A stretch of 64,000 bases of DNA from JAIPDZ01 sp034522175. Its GTDB lineage: Bacteria > Desulfobacterota > DSM-4660 > Desulfatiglandales > Desulfatiglandaceae. Under the pieces are notes generated by a model. That model saw only the letters and a list, made by a program, of their open reading frames with translations. It made no database searches and was not told the DNA's origin. Positions 27,392 to 36,959 of the stretch are shown one piece after another. The position numbers and the translations under genes were made by a program. The DNA is taken from assembly GCA_034522175.1 (NCBI GenBank), contig JAXHLQ010000001.1:1736001-1800000 (forward strand), given 5' to 3'. Position 1 is the stretch's first letter; the number at the start of each line of letters is the position of its first letter.

Positions 27392-28591
27392 ATGGAAAGC
27401 ATAAAAGATAAAGTCGCCATCGTCGGTATGGGATGTACCCGGTTCGGAGAAAACTGGGACATGAGCCTGGATGACATGATTATTGATGCCGTGTATGAGG
27501 CCCACGAAGATTCCGGAATCCCGCCCCAAGACATCCAGGCTGTTTGGATCGGTTCCTACTGGTCCAACCTGCCCGCGCCGAGCCAACCTCTCGCCACCAC
27601 CCTCAAGACCGATTATATACCCATCACCCGGCTGGAAAACATGTGCGCCACGGCTTCTGATTCTCTCAGAAATGCGGCCTATGCCGTGGCCTCCGGCACG
27701 TGTGATATCGCCCTGGCCATCGGTGCTGAAAAACTCAAGGATTCGGGCTACAGCGGTCTCCCGACGGATGACATCGCCATGGGACTGGTGTCCACGGCTC
27801 CCAACACCTTCCGGTCCAGAAACTTTACGGCGCCGGGTCATTTTGCCATGATGGCCACCAGCTATTTCAACAAATACGGTCTGAGTCCCGAAGAGGGACG
27901 GACCATGCTGGCCAAAATCATGGTCAAAAATCACAAAAACGGCACGCGCTCGCCCAAGGCCCATTTCAGAAGAGAGATCACCGTTGAACAGGTCCTCAAA
28001 GCCCCCATCATTGCCTGGCCTTTGGGACTCTTGGATTGCTGCGGGGTCAGCGACGGGGCGGCAGCGGCCATCGTGGTCCGGAAGGATCTGGCCAAGACAT
28101 TCAGGCCGGATCCCGTTTATATTAAGGCCCTGCAGATCGCGGTGGGGCCCTCGGAAGGATACATGAATCCCAAACACGACTGGACCATGGTCAAGGAAAG
28201 CTACCGGGCAGGCCAGGCAGCCTACGCCGAGGCCGGCATAAAAGATCCCCGTAAAGAGATCAGCATGGCGGAGGTGCATGACTGTTTTTCCATCACGGAA
28301 GCGGTCATTTACGAAGACCTCCAGTTCTCCCCCCGCGGCAAATGCAAAGAAGACATTGAAGCGGGTACTTTTGAGCTGGAGGGTGATCTCCCGGTCAACA
28401 TGGACGGGGGGCTCAAGTGCTTCGGGCATCCCATCGGGGCATCGGGCTTAAGGATGATCTATGAGCTCTACAAGCAGATTCAGGGCAAGGCCGGAGACCG
28501 GCAGATAAAGAATCCCGAACTCGGCCTGGCCCACAATCTGGGCGGAACCCCGGGCGGCGCCACCATTGCGGTCAATATTGTTGGACCTTGA
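27392..28591 (+). CDS. acetyl-CoA C-acyltransferase (thiolase, SCPx type)
   Basis: The 399-residue thiolase keeps the nucleophilic Cys (ENMCATASDSLRNAAYAV) and the C-terminal KCFGHPIGASGLRM with the catalytic His and a Cys just before. It starts KVAIVGMGCTRFGENW, typical of archaeal/SCPx thiolases. It probably performs CoA-dependent cleavage in the pathway, with the preceding DUF35 fusion protein as partner. It is the last gene of the rightward cluster; the next gene is on the other strand and no convincing terminator is visible in the 103-base gap. Confidence 0.9.
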   Translation: MESIKDKVAIVGMGCTRFGENWDMSLDDMIIDAVYEAHEDSGIPPQDIQAVWIGSYWSNLPAPSQPLATTLKTDYIPITRLENMCATASDSLRNAAYAVASGTCDIALAIGAEKLKDSGYSGLPTDDIAMGLVSTAPNTFRSRNFTAPGHFAMMATSYFNKYGLSPEEGRTMLAKIMVKNHKNGTRSPKAHFRREITVEQVLKAPIIAWPLGLLDCCGVSDGAAAAIVVRKDLAKTFRPDPVYIKALQIAVGPSEGYMNPKHDWTMVKESYRAGQAAYAEAGIKDPRKEISMAEVHDCFSITEAVIYEDLQFSPRGKCKEDIEAGTFELEGDLPVNMDGGLKCFGHPIGASGLRMIYELYKQIQGKAGDRQIKNPELGLAHNLGGTPGGATIAVNIVGP

Positions 28592-28694
28592 GGGGGTTTT
28601 GTTTGATTTTCACAGGTACCTCATGTCCTAAAAGGCCAGGTGCCATCCAATCAGCGATGGGCGTTTTCAGAGATCAGAAGGGAGACGGACGATC

Positions 28695-29219
28695 TCATTT
28701 CTTTTCCGAAAGATAGGCGAGAATGTCATCCCTGTGCCGCTCCACATAGGCGCAGCTCGGCTCTGCGCCGCATTTGCGGCACTTCAGGTCATAGGCGGAG
28801 TTGATGGTCCCGCACGCCGGACAGCTGTAATGGGCCCGCATCTCCGAAAACCACTGGGCATAGCCGACTTCCTTGATCCGTTCCTGAGCCTCCCATAACT
28901 CAATACGATGGGGCCGCTGTTCCTTGAATTCACGCAGGTCGTCACAAGGATATTCGTGACATTCCACGCAAAAATCGATCCCTTTTTCTTTGGCGCAGTC
29001 GACCATCTTGCACTTGTTTTTGCAGAAGTAACTCCGCTTATCCGACCGGCATCCGTGACACGCCCAATCTTCCGCCGCCGTGTTATAAATCTTTGAAACG
29101 GCCTCCAACCGGTGCGTTTCATCCTCTGTGGTGCCGATATACAGCGTGCAGGCCGTACAGAACAGTCCGCAAACCGCCGCGAGTTTCTTATCGTTGTCCA
29201 CATCCTTCCTTGTAGGCAT
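28695..29219 (-). CDS. DUF3795 Cys-rich protein
   Basis: The 174-residue protein is rich in cysteines: CGLFCTACTLY, ACHGCRSD, CKNKCKMVDCAKEKGIDFCVECHEYPC, then a zinc-ribbon-like CPACGTINSAYDLKCRKCG. The spacing fits the DUF3795 family, common in strict anaerobes and probably metal binding. ATG at 29219 is chosen over an upstream TTG because GGGGAA precedes it. Function unknown. It is convergent with the catabolic cluster and leads the leftward run only loosely, as 134 bases separate it from the next gene. Confidence 0.8.
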   Translation of the reverse strand: MPTRKDVDNDKKLAAVCGLFCTACTLYIGTTEDETHRLEAVSKIYNTAAEDWACHGCRSDKRSYFCKNKCKMVDCAKEKGIDFCVECHEYPCDDLREFKEQRPHRIELWEAQERIKEVGYAQWFSEMRAHYSCPACGTINSAYDLKCRKCGAEPSCAYVERHRDDILAYLSEKK

Positions 29220-29353
29220 GTTTTTCCCCAATATAAGGTTTTCTCGAGATCGTCCTTAGTGAGCAGGACGCAATTCGCTTCAGCGTTGATCGACTGTCCG
29301 AAATTTGAACTCCTACGAACAGCGGCATAATTCTGTTTGTTGTTCGCCCCTTA

Positions 29354-29926
29354 TTATCGCAGGGACCTTAGCCGGTTAATCTCGTTCTCAATATCTTTGA
29401 TAACCGCTTTGTTCACAATATCTTTCTTATTGCCGCTCCGGGCGGAGAAAATGATGAAAACCTTGCCACCGTATTTGGCTTCAAAATCTTGAAAACTTGC
29501 GCTCATCCGATCTGAGATTTTATAGTTGGCAAAATTGGCGTTTGCGGTCACCGGCTTGATTTGAATACCGAAGTATTTTTCCCCCACCTTTCCGAGGTAG
29601 TCTATATCGCCGGCATGATCCACTTCCGGTTCGGATTCTTCAAACTCAACATCCGGGAAAATCTTGGCAAGCGAGTCATTGATCACCGATTTTTCGAGCA
29701 GAAAGCCACTCCTGGCGACAGGCACTCCCATATACCGAAAATAGGGAAAATTGAGCAGAATGGGCAGGGTCTCCAGCTCGCCGTTCTTCATATAGTCATC
29801 GTTGATTTCCGCACAAAGGACTTTTCCCACGATCAGAACATAGCTGTCCTGAACGAGCTGGTTCACCTTTTTCGCTTCGATCCATCCCACCGCATCCTGG
29901 ATCCTGGGCGGTTGAGGTGTCTTCAT
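29354..29926 (-). CDS. restriction-endonuclease-like protein, possibly MjaI family
   Basis: The 190-residue cytoplasmic protein has a PD-(D/E)xK-type core: DHAGDIDYLGKV followed by KYFGIQIKPVTANANF, giving Asp...Gln-x-Lys, then GGKVFIIFSARSG. Segments KVNQLVQDSYVLIVGKVLCAEI and LPILLNFPYFRYMGVPVARSG resemble, from memory, small type II enzymes grouped with MjaI; I cannot verify this. The gene starts nine bases after a CmoB-like methyltransferase gene that is not a DNA methyltransferase, and no protecting methylase is in view. It may be an orphan enzyme or another nuclease. Confidence 0.5.
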   Translation of the reverse strand: MKTPQPPRIQDAVGWIEAKKVNQLVQDSYVLIVGKVLCAEINDDYMKNGELETLPILLNFPYFRYMGVPVARSGFLLEKSVINDSLAKIFPDVEFEESEPEVDHAGDIDYLGKVGEKYFGIQIKPVTANANFANYKISDRMSASFQDFEAKYGGKVFIIFSARSGNKKDIVNKAVIKDIENEINRLRSLR

Positions 29927-29935
29927 TGACGCTTT

Positions 29936-30727
29936 TCAAAAAGACCGGTCATCATATTGATCGAGACCAAACGGGGGTTTAAAATCATGGCAATCATTGA
30001 CACCATGAAAAGGCCGACATTTCAGAAGTGCACGTGCCTGAGCCTTTCTTCCCGCGGCCTTCATCAGTGTCAATATCGGGTTTCGGGGTCGATCCAGCCA
30101 AACCCTGTCTTCAACCCGCAGATAGGCGGCTTCAAGCATCTGTCTCAACACCTGTTCCGAGGGCAAAAAACAGGGATACCCTGACCTTCCAAAATGGTAA
30201 TCCGCCTCGGCCTTTCCCCCATTCAGCAGTACATCTCCTTCAAGAAACAGCCATGAGCCCGGATGGGCGCAATGTCGTAGATTTGCAAAAGCAAAAAAAG
30301 GATCAGCGAGGTGATAATACACGCCAAAACAGAGAATGATATCGAATTTCTGTTGCAGTTTTGCCACCTGGTAGATGCTCATATCATCCACAATCTTTAT
30401 GGATGAATTCAAAACGTCCCTTACCAAACGGATGCCTTCAGGTGTGGACCAGTTCTGCGAATAATCGTCCGCAGCCACCACTTCTTTCGCGCCTCGACGC
30501 TCTGCGAAAAAACTGAACATGCCATCCCAGCACCCAATGTCCAAGACCGTTTTCCCCTCAAAATCGATGGCTTCGAGTTCAGAAAAGATTGCGCGCCACA
30601 ATCTTTGATGGGCCGGCGTATCGGGTTCACGGGACCTGATCTGAAGGCCGTTCGGCAAATCGAATTCATGGTACCATCGAATCGTCTTGATCTGTTGACG
30701 GCGTTGATCCACGCGGGTGGGGTTCAT
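29936..30727 (-). CDS. SAM-dependent methyltransferase, CmoB-like (DUF1698)
   Basis: The 263-residue class I methyltransferase has motif I GKTVLDIGCWDGMFSFFAERRGA, an Asp pair in VVAADD ending strand 2, and FDIILCFGVYYHLADP (motif IV region), like CmoB and related DUF1698 proteins. The N-terminal IRWYHEFDLPNGLQIRS fits the same family. CmoB itself carboxymethylates tRNA wobble uridine with carboxy-SAM; related proteins act in glycan or natural-product methylation. No DNA-methylase NPPY motif is present. It probably forms a two-gene unit with the endonuclease-like gene. Confidence 0.75.
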   Translation of the reverse strand: MNPTRVDQRRQQIKTIRWYHEFDLPNGLQIRSREPDTPAHQRLWRAIFSELEAIDFEGKTVLDIGCWDGMFSFFAERRGAKEVVAADDYSQNWSTPEGIRLVRDVLNSSIKIVDDMSIYQVAKLQQKFDIILCFGVYYHLADPFFAFANLRHCAHPGSWLFLEGDVLLNGGKAEADYHFGRSGYPCFLPSEQVLRQMLEAAYLRVEDRVWLDRPRNPILTLMKAAGRKAQARALLKCRPFHGVNDCHDFKPPFGLDQYDDRSF

Positions 30728-30791
30728 GATGTTAGCGTCTCGGATGATTCCTTCAGGATAGAGTGTCTGACAAAAGGTGTTCGAAGTCGTA

Positions 30792-31625
30792 TCACTGTTC
30801 CTTTAAATAGGTGACAGCGTTTCTGAAAATCGTGATGCCGTCCCCCTTTTCGCTGGGGAGCACTTGGCCCTGCCTCGAGAGGCGTTCCCGCCTTTTTGTC
30901 CAATCCGGATGATTGGTGAAATGGTTATAGGCCTCCGGGTGGGGCATGAGCCCAAACACCCGGCCGGTGGAATCACAGATGCCGGCGATGTCCCGATCAG
31001 ATCCGTTCGGGTTATAAGGCCACTCCCCCTGGGCCGCGCTGCCGTCCTCGCGTGCATACCGCATCACCACCTGATGATTTTCAAACAGCGATTCTACTGT
31101 CCCACGCTCCGCGATGAGTTTACCTTCACCGTGTCGGACCGGCAACTCAATGGCGGAAAGGCCTTTTGTGAAGACGCAGGGGGTATCCGGATTCACCCTC
31201 AGATTGACCCAAGCGTCGATGAAGTTGCCCGAGTCATTGTAGGTAATGGCCACCAGGCGCTCACCATAAATCTCATCAAATCCCGGGAGAAGACCGAGAT
31301 TGACCAGGGCCTGAAACCCGTTACAGATGCCGATCACCAGATTGCCGTCCCGAACAAACTTCTCCAATTCTAATCCCAGATGCCGTCTCAGTTTGGCCGC
31401 CATCAGGACACCGGCGCCATGGTCGTCTGCCCAGCTGAATCCCCCGCCGAAGACCAGCATCTGAAACGCACCCAGCGAAACACTGGCTGACCCACCGGCG
31501 CCGTGGATCAATTCGTTGATATGGATCCTATGGGAGTCCGCTCCCGCCAGTTTCAAGGCATAATCCGTCTCATAATCGCAGTTGAGCCCGAAACCGGTCA
31601 GGACAAGCGCCTTAATCTGTTTCAT
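30792..31625 (-). CDS. purQ: phosphoribosylformylglycinamidine synthase, glutaminase subunit
   Basis: The 278-residue class I glutamine amidotransferase starts MKQIKALVLTGFGLNCDYET. The nucleophile elbow is GNLVIGICNGFQALVNLGLLP (Cys in GICNG), and the C-terminal His/Glu lie in FGLMPHPEAYNHF. It releases ammonia from glutamine for PurL in purine synthesis. Its ATG overlaps the purL stop (ATGA) and has GGAGG upstream, so the two are translationally coupled. It is longer than the roughly 227 of Bacillus PurQ and matches the larger form seen in some archaea and anaerobes. Confidence 0.88.
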   Translation of the reverse strand: MKQIKALVLTGFGLNCDYETDYALKLAGADSHRIHINELIHGAGGSASVSLGAFQMLVFGGGFSWADDHGAGVLMAAKLRRHLGLELEKFVRDGNLVIGICNGFQALVNLGLLPGFDEIYGERLVAITYNDSGNFIDAWVNLRVNPDTPCVFTKGLSAIELPVRHGEGKLIAERGTVESLFENHQVVMRYAREDGSAAQGEWPYNPNGSDRDIAGICDSTGRVFGLMPHPEAYNHFTNHPDWTKRRERLSRQGQVLPSEKGDGITIFRNAVTYLKEQ

Positions 31626-34616
31626 ATCAGTCCTCCGAAGGGCCGCTTCCATTTTGCTTTCAGCTTTTCTTGATCCACCGCTATGAGGGGTATCTTCTTT
31701 CCATCCTTAATTAGAAATGCGGGAACCTCCGTCAGGACGCCCACCCGCCGCAGATGATCATTGGAAAACATCGCCTCCAGGTCTCTTGCCTTTTCCGGCA
31801 CCACCGTCAGGATAAACCGGCCGCATGATTCCGAATAAAGGCGCTGGGTGGGCGTCAGGCCCGCAGACCCTGGGATCCTCGATAAATCGATTTCCATGCC
31901 CAGTTCCCCTGCCATGGCCACGAGGGCCAGATGAACGGCCAATCCCCCCCGTGACACCGCATGACACGAGGTGATCTGGCCGTCCGTTATGGCCCCGTGC
32001 AGGGCGAGATATTGAGGCCAAAACGTTTCAAAATGGACTTCCGGAACATTCAGGCCGGTGTACCCCATCATCTGATAAAATTCGCTCGCGCCCAGTTCAT
32101 TTCGCGTTGCGCCCAGCACATAGACCAGGTCCCCGGAAAACTTGGCGTCCATGGTCACGCACCGACCGATATCCCGCACCACACTCGATGCGGTAAAGAG
32201 CAGCGTGGGCAACCCGGAAACCTTCCGCCGCTCACCGTAAGGTCCTTTCAGATGGCCGTCGATGTACATGCTGTCTTTACCCGACAAAAGAGGGATGCCA
32301 TAGGCCAGACAACAGTCCCTGAGGGCCCGGTTGGATCTGACCAGTTGGGCCGCCTTGTATTTGCCGTCCGGGTTCCCGACCGGATCATATTCGATGGTGG
32401 GCCAGCAAAAGTTGTCCACCCCGCCGAGATGCCGGGATCCCCACCCACCGCCAGTACCCGCCGCACCGCTTCATCAATGGTAGCACACGTCATGTGATAG
32501 GTGTCGATCATTGAATAAACCGGGTTCAGTGCCTGCGAGACGGCCAGTCCCTTATCAGATTCCAGTACCGGCCGGATGACAGCTGCATCCGAAGGCACGT
32601 CCCGTTTTTTGCCCACCAGGGGCTTGATGACACTGGATCCCTGAACCTCGTGATCATATTGTCTCGCGATCCAGTTCCGGCAGCAGAGGTTGGGCCGCGA
32701 AAGCATATCGAGCAACACCTTATTGTGGTCCACAGGTTCACTCATCACCGGTTCGGTCAGGCCGCGCATTTTCGGGGGAATCCATTGTGCATCAAACGTC
32801 CACTGGGGAAAATCGGATTGCAACAGGTCCATCCGGATGTAGGCACAGGTCACGCCCTTGTACGTCAGATGAAGGAATCCGGAATCGGTGTATTCACCGA
32901 TGACCGTACTTTCCACCGAGTGCTTGACCGACAGCGCCATAAAGCGATCCAGATGCCGGGGCTTTACGGCGATGGTCATACGCTCCTGTGATTCAGAGAC
33001 CCATATTTCCCATTGATCCAGTCCGTCGTACTTGAGCGGCACCCTGTCCAGTTCCACCAGACACCCGTTGCTGAAGCGCGCGGATTCTCCGATGGATGAA
33101 GAGAGCCCGCCGCCGCCGTTATCGGTGATAAAAGCGATGAGCCCTTCATCTCTCGCCTCCAGCAGAAAATCATGCATCTTTTTCTGGGTATAGGGGTCGC
33201 CGATCTGGACATGACCGGCCGGGGTGTGCTCGCTATACCCTTCGGATGCGGCGGTCACGCCGTGAATACCGTCTTTCCCCACCCGGCCCCCGGACATCAC
33301 GATGATGTCACCCGGCGCGGTGGCTTTCTCATGCGATGATTTGCCTTCGATTAGCGCGGGCATGATGCCCAGTGCCGTGACAAACACGAGGCATTTTCCC
33401 GTATAGCTCTGATCGAATAGAAGCAGTCCGAAAGGGGTCGGAATGCCGCTTTTATTGCCGCCGTCTCTGACCCCTTCAATGATGCCGTCCAGCAACCGGC
33501 GCGGGTGGAGATGCGGCGTGAGGGGGCCTTCATAGTCCCGGTCGCCTACACAGTAGCCGTACATACCGGCAATCAGCTTGGCCCCTTTTCCCGTGCCCAT
33601 GGGGTCCCGGTAGATCCCCACAATACCGGTAATGGCGCCCCCGTAAGCCTCCATGTTGGATGGGCTGTTATGGGTTTCTCCCGTGATGACATAATAATGG
33701 TTTTCATCAAACCGGCCCACTCCCGCATTATCCCACAGGACGGAAACCACCCAATCCTTCCTTTCCATCAGTTCGAGGGTCGGGGCTTCAATACAGGTTT
33801 TAAAGAGGTTGTCCACGGTGATGTTTTCACCGGTGGACAGATCATGATATCTGAACAGGCCCCTGAACGCGTTGTGGTTGACAGCGATCGCTTCTGGCCT
33901 GGGCAATGTATTCGAGTTCTACGTCGGTCGGGCGGTTTAGCCCCACCCTTTCCCTTTCCTCAAGAACATCCGACCTCAGGAAATAATGGCGAATGACCGG
34001 TATATCCCGCTCCTGTAAGGGCAAGGTTTCGTGCCTCAGATATGGTCTTGAGGGCTTCATCACTTTCGATATTAATGGGGGTCACTTCAGGTTTGTGATT
34101 CAGCATGACCTTGGGAACGGGAAAACCGATCCCCTCTTGAGGGTCCCAGCCCTCCTTTGAATATATTTTCCACTGCTGAATCACCTCATTTGCCAGCAGT
34201 TCCCCCGCAATCCGGTCCACCTCCGTTTCAGTGAGCGTGCCTCGTATTTCATAAAGCTTGGACGTATAGATGGCTTCTTCCGGACTTAGTGAACGCCCCA
34301 GGAGATCCTCCACCGCTTCCTTTGCGGTGCTCCCTCCCGTATCCCTCACCCCCGGCCGAAATCCCACCCAGATAAGCCAGTCAAAGCCCTGGGCCACGGG
34401 GGTATAGGCGGACACTTCGGTTATGGGATTTGTAAATATTTTGGTCTGAATCTGCGCGAGCGGGTCTCCGGAAAGCCGGGCGTCGATGGTCATGACGCGA
34501 ATGACACGGATATCCTCCACCTGAAACCCGAAATATTCTCGCGCCTTTTTTCGAATGCCGACCCCTTCCGCGTCGGTCAACTCGCTTTTCAGCCGGATTT
34601 CTAATCTATGGGCCAT
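31622..34616 (-). CDS. purL: phosphoribosylformylglycinamidine synthase, synthetase subunit (three frameshifts)
   Basis: A PurL of about 997 residues if three indels are corrected. From the start at 34616: a PurS-like N-terminus (MAHRLEIRLKSELTDAEG), the active-site segment near 33890, DNLFKTCIEAPTLEL, ITGETHNSPSNMEAYGGA with the nucleotide-binding site, GGRVGKDGIHGVTAASEGY, and the second half DNFCWPTIEYDPVGNPDGK. Indels: extra base near 34017, extra C near 33886, missing C near 32437 (gatcccggc). The motif usually SEHCxH reads SDRCQH after correction. It makes FGAM from FGAR with ammonia from PurQ. Confidence 0.85.
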
Positions 34617-34749
34617 GAATAACCATCCTGTCTGCTGGTTGGGGTGCTGCCGTGGTATTGAACCTGTCGAGCCGACACGGGAATGACTTTTCCATTTTTT
34701 TAACGCGATTATCCCGCGCGAGTCAACCAATAGTTCCAGGATGACGGGC

Positions 34750-34778
34750 TTGAAATACCGTGGTTGAATGGATATATT
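34750..34778 (+). promoter_or_regulatory. putative sigma-70 promoter of the ClpX-like gene
   Basis: TTGAAA (34750-34755), a 17-base spacer and TATATT (34773-34778) give five matches of six in the -35 and five of six in the -10 box. The start codon is at 34816 with AAAGGAG upstream. The region is AT-rich compared with its neighbours. Confidence 0.55.
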
Positions 34779-34815
34779 ATTTAAAATTGAATAAAGCCAA
34801 AAGGAGTCGAGAAGG

Positions 34816-36615
34816 ATGGATAACGTAGAACAAATCTCAGCAGAAAAAAGAAAAGGGGCCAAGATTCCCAACCAGCGCGAGCTTGAAAAAGAGCTGAGCG
34901 ATTACCTCACCAAAAAATACGGCGACCGGATAAAGATTATTTCACCGTTCGTCATCCCCAAAAAACAAACGGGTGATCAGGATGGAACCGCATCGGATCG
35001 AGATCAAAAGGGCTCCCCATTGTTTGATATGCTGCCCGAGGAATTGGAATCGTATCTCGACAGTTTTGTGGTGAAACAGAATCAGGTCAAATCGGTCCTG
35101 GCCGCTAAAACCTGCACCCATTTCAATCGAATCAAGTTCAACAACGCGAGAAACGCCAAGCATCCAGCGGTCGGCAAAAGTGCTGCCGGCGTGGGAATGA
35201 TCAAGAATAATGTTCTGTTGATTGGGCCCACAGGTGTGGGCAAAACCTACATTATCAAGCTGATCGCTCAGAAACTTGGGGTTCCTTTTGTGAAGGGAGA
35301 TGCCACCAAATTCAGCGAAACCGGATACGTGGGTGGAGACGTTGAAGACCTTGTACGGGATCTGGTTTATGAGGCCAATGAGGATATTGAACTGGCAGAA
35401 AACGGCATCATTTACGTCGACGAAATCGACAAGATCGCGTCTTCACAGAATCTGATCGGTCACGACATCTCCCGAACGGGTGTCCAGAGAGCGCTGTTGA
35501 AACCGATGGAAGAAACAGATGTGGATTTGAAGGTGCCCCACGATCCCATATCCCAAATCCAGGCCATCGAGCATTACAGGCGCACCGGAAAAAAAGAAAA
35601 GAAGATGGTCAACACCAAAAACATCCTGTTTATCATGAGTGGAGCCTTTGGTGAACTCACCGAAATCATTAAGAAAAGGCTCCAAAGCCAGGGGATCGGA
35701 TTCGAGGCGGATGTTCGACCGGCGGAAATCCCATGGGAAATCTTAAAAGAGGTCCGAGCTCAGGACCTGATAGAATTTGGGTTCGAATCCGAATTTGTGG
35801 GTCGCCTCCCGGTGGTCGTGGTCTTCGATGAACTGAGAAAGGAGGACCTTTTCGAAATACTCTCAAATCCAAATAATCCGATCATCATCAGTAAACGAAT
35901 GGATTTCAGGGCCTATGATATCGACATCAAATTCGAAGAATCAGCCTTGGAAAAGATTGCAGAGCTGGCCGCCAAGGAAAAGACAGGGGCGAGGGGCCTG
36001 GTCAGCGCCATGGAAAAAGTCCTGATTCCCTTCGAGAAAAAGCTGCCTTCAACGAATATTAAACAGTTTCTCGTGACAGAAGAGGTGGTCGAAGACCCCG
36101 AAGTTCAGCTTGGACATTTACTGCAGGATACGGAAAATGAGAAACGTGTGGCGCGTTTTGACAGAGCCCGTGAAAAGGAGCTCGAAAACATCAAAGCATT
36201 TCTTTCAAAACGGGTCCATCATTTTGACCAGACATCTGGATTGGAGATTTCCGATCGTCGAGTGGCCCTTATCGCTCAAATCTATCTGCTGAATATCTCC
36301 GATATGGATACGGCCATTGAAGCCTTCAGTGTCATGTATGACCAGGTAAAGCTCGAGGAATCCTCATTGATGGAGAAATTGGAGGTAAAGGTCTCCTTCG
36401 ATGAGGACGCTGTGGATGAGATTATCAGCCAGGCGATACAGACGGGCCAGGAACCAGGAACCATGACATTTCAGCTGGCCAAGCGGCTGGAATACGGCCT
36501 CAGGTTGGTCAAAGACCGGTCTGGAATGGACACTTTCATCATTAGCCCCGAAGCCGTCACGGATACCGAACGATTCATAAATGACCTGATCAAGCGGTAT
36601 TATCGAGAGGAATAG
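34816..36615 (+). CDS. ClpX-like AAA+ ATPase without zinc-binding domain
   Basis: The 599-residue AAA+ protein has Walker A GPTGVGKT near residue 137, the ClpX pore loop in SETGYVGGDVEDLVRDL near 171, Walker B GIIYVDEIDKIAS near 198, and QGIGFEADV near 294, containing the IGF tripeptide with which ClpX docks on ClpP. The ClpX N-terminal Cys4 zinc finger is absent, replaced by about 90 charged residues, and a C-terminal extension of about 150 residues follows the small AAA domain. It probably unfolds selected proteins for ClpP or acts as a chaperone. It is monocistronic with its own promoter. Confidence 0.85.
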   Translation: MDNVEQISAEKRKGAKIPNQRELEKELSDYLTKKYGDRIKIISPFVIPKKQTGDQDGTASDRDQKGSPLFDMLPEELESYLDSFVVKQNQVKSVLAAKTCTHFNRIKFNNARNAKHPAVGKSAAGVGMIKNNVLLIGPTGVGKTYIIKLIAQKLGVPFVKGDATKFSETGYVGGDVEDLVRDLVYEANEDIELAENGIIYVDEIDKIASSQNLIGHDISRTGVQRALLKPMEETDVDLKVPHDPISQIQAIEHYRRTGKKEKKMVNTKNILFIMSGAFGELTEIIKKRLQSQGIGFEADVRPAEIPWEILKEVRAQDLIEFGFESEFVGRLPVVVVFDELRKEDLFEILSNPNNPIIISKRMDFRAYDIDIKFEESALEKIAELAAKEKTGARGLVSAMEKVLIPFEKKLPSTNIKQFLVTEEVVEDPEVQLGHLLQDTENEKRVARFDRAREKELENIKAFLSKRVHHFDQTSGLEISDRRVALIAQIYLLNISDMDTAIEAFSVMYDQVKLEESSLMEKLEVKVSFDEDAVDEIISQAIQTGQEPGTMTFQLAKRLEYGLRLVKDRSGMDTFIISPEAVTDTERFINDLIKRYYREE

Positions 36616-36959
36616 GCCGGCAGGAGCCTGATGTCATCCGGATCGTGCTGCACATCGTCATCCGTCAGGACCCAAATGGCATTAGAGGCGATCCTTATGC
36701 CTCTTTCGATCACTGCTCCGTTACCCATATTAATTATGGGGATTGCTGAACACAGGGGCTCCCGCATCCCCCGCTTTACCGACCGTCTCATCCATTAAGG
36801 CATCATTATCCGCCATCACCTCAAGGTTTGGGGCGGGTGGGCTGCTGCACGGTTTTTGTTCTCATTGACAGGGATAGTAGGAAAGTGCCAGAATTGGTGG
36901 ATGATGTACCTGGATTCGCAAACCGCTATTTTAGACCGCCCCATTGGATTCGATAAACC
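36616..36959. other. 344-base gap without a supported gene
   Basis: No RNA gene, clear terminator or promoter is seen. A 63-codon frame on the minus strand (36600-36791) exists but has no ribosome site, overlaps the ClpX-like gene end and resembles nothing known. Confidence 0.4.

Noticed and set aside
27362..28429. 355-codon open frame on the minus strand
   Set aside because: Antisense to the thiolase at 27392, which keeps all catalytic motifs.
29354..30727. Restriction-modification pair
   Set aside because: The methyltransferase is CmoB-like and lacks the NPPY-type DNA methylase motif.
36600..36791. 63-codon minus-strand frame
   Set aside because: No ribosome site, overlaps the end of the ClpX-like gene and matches nothing known.
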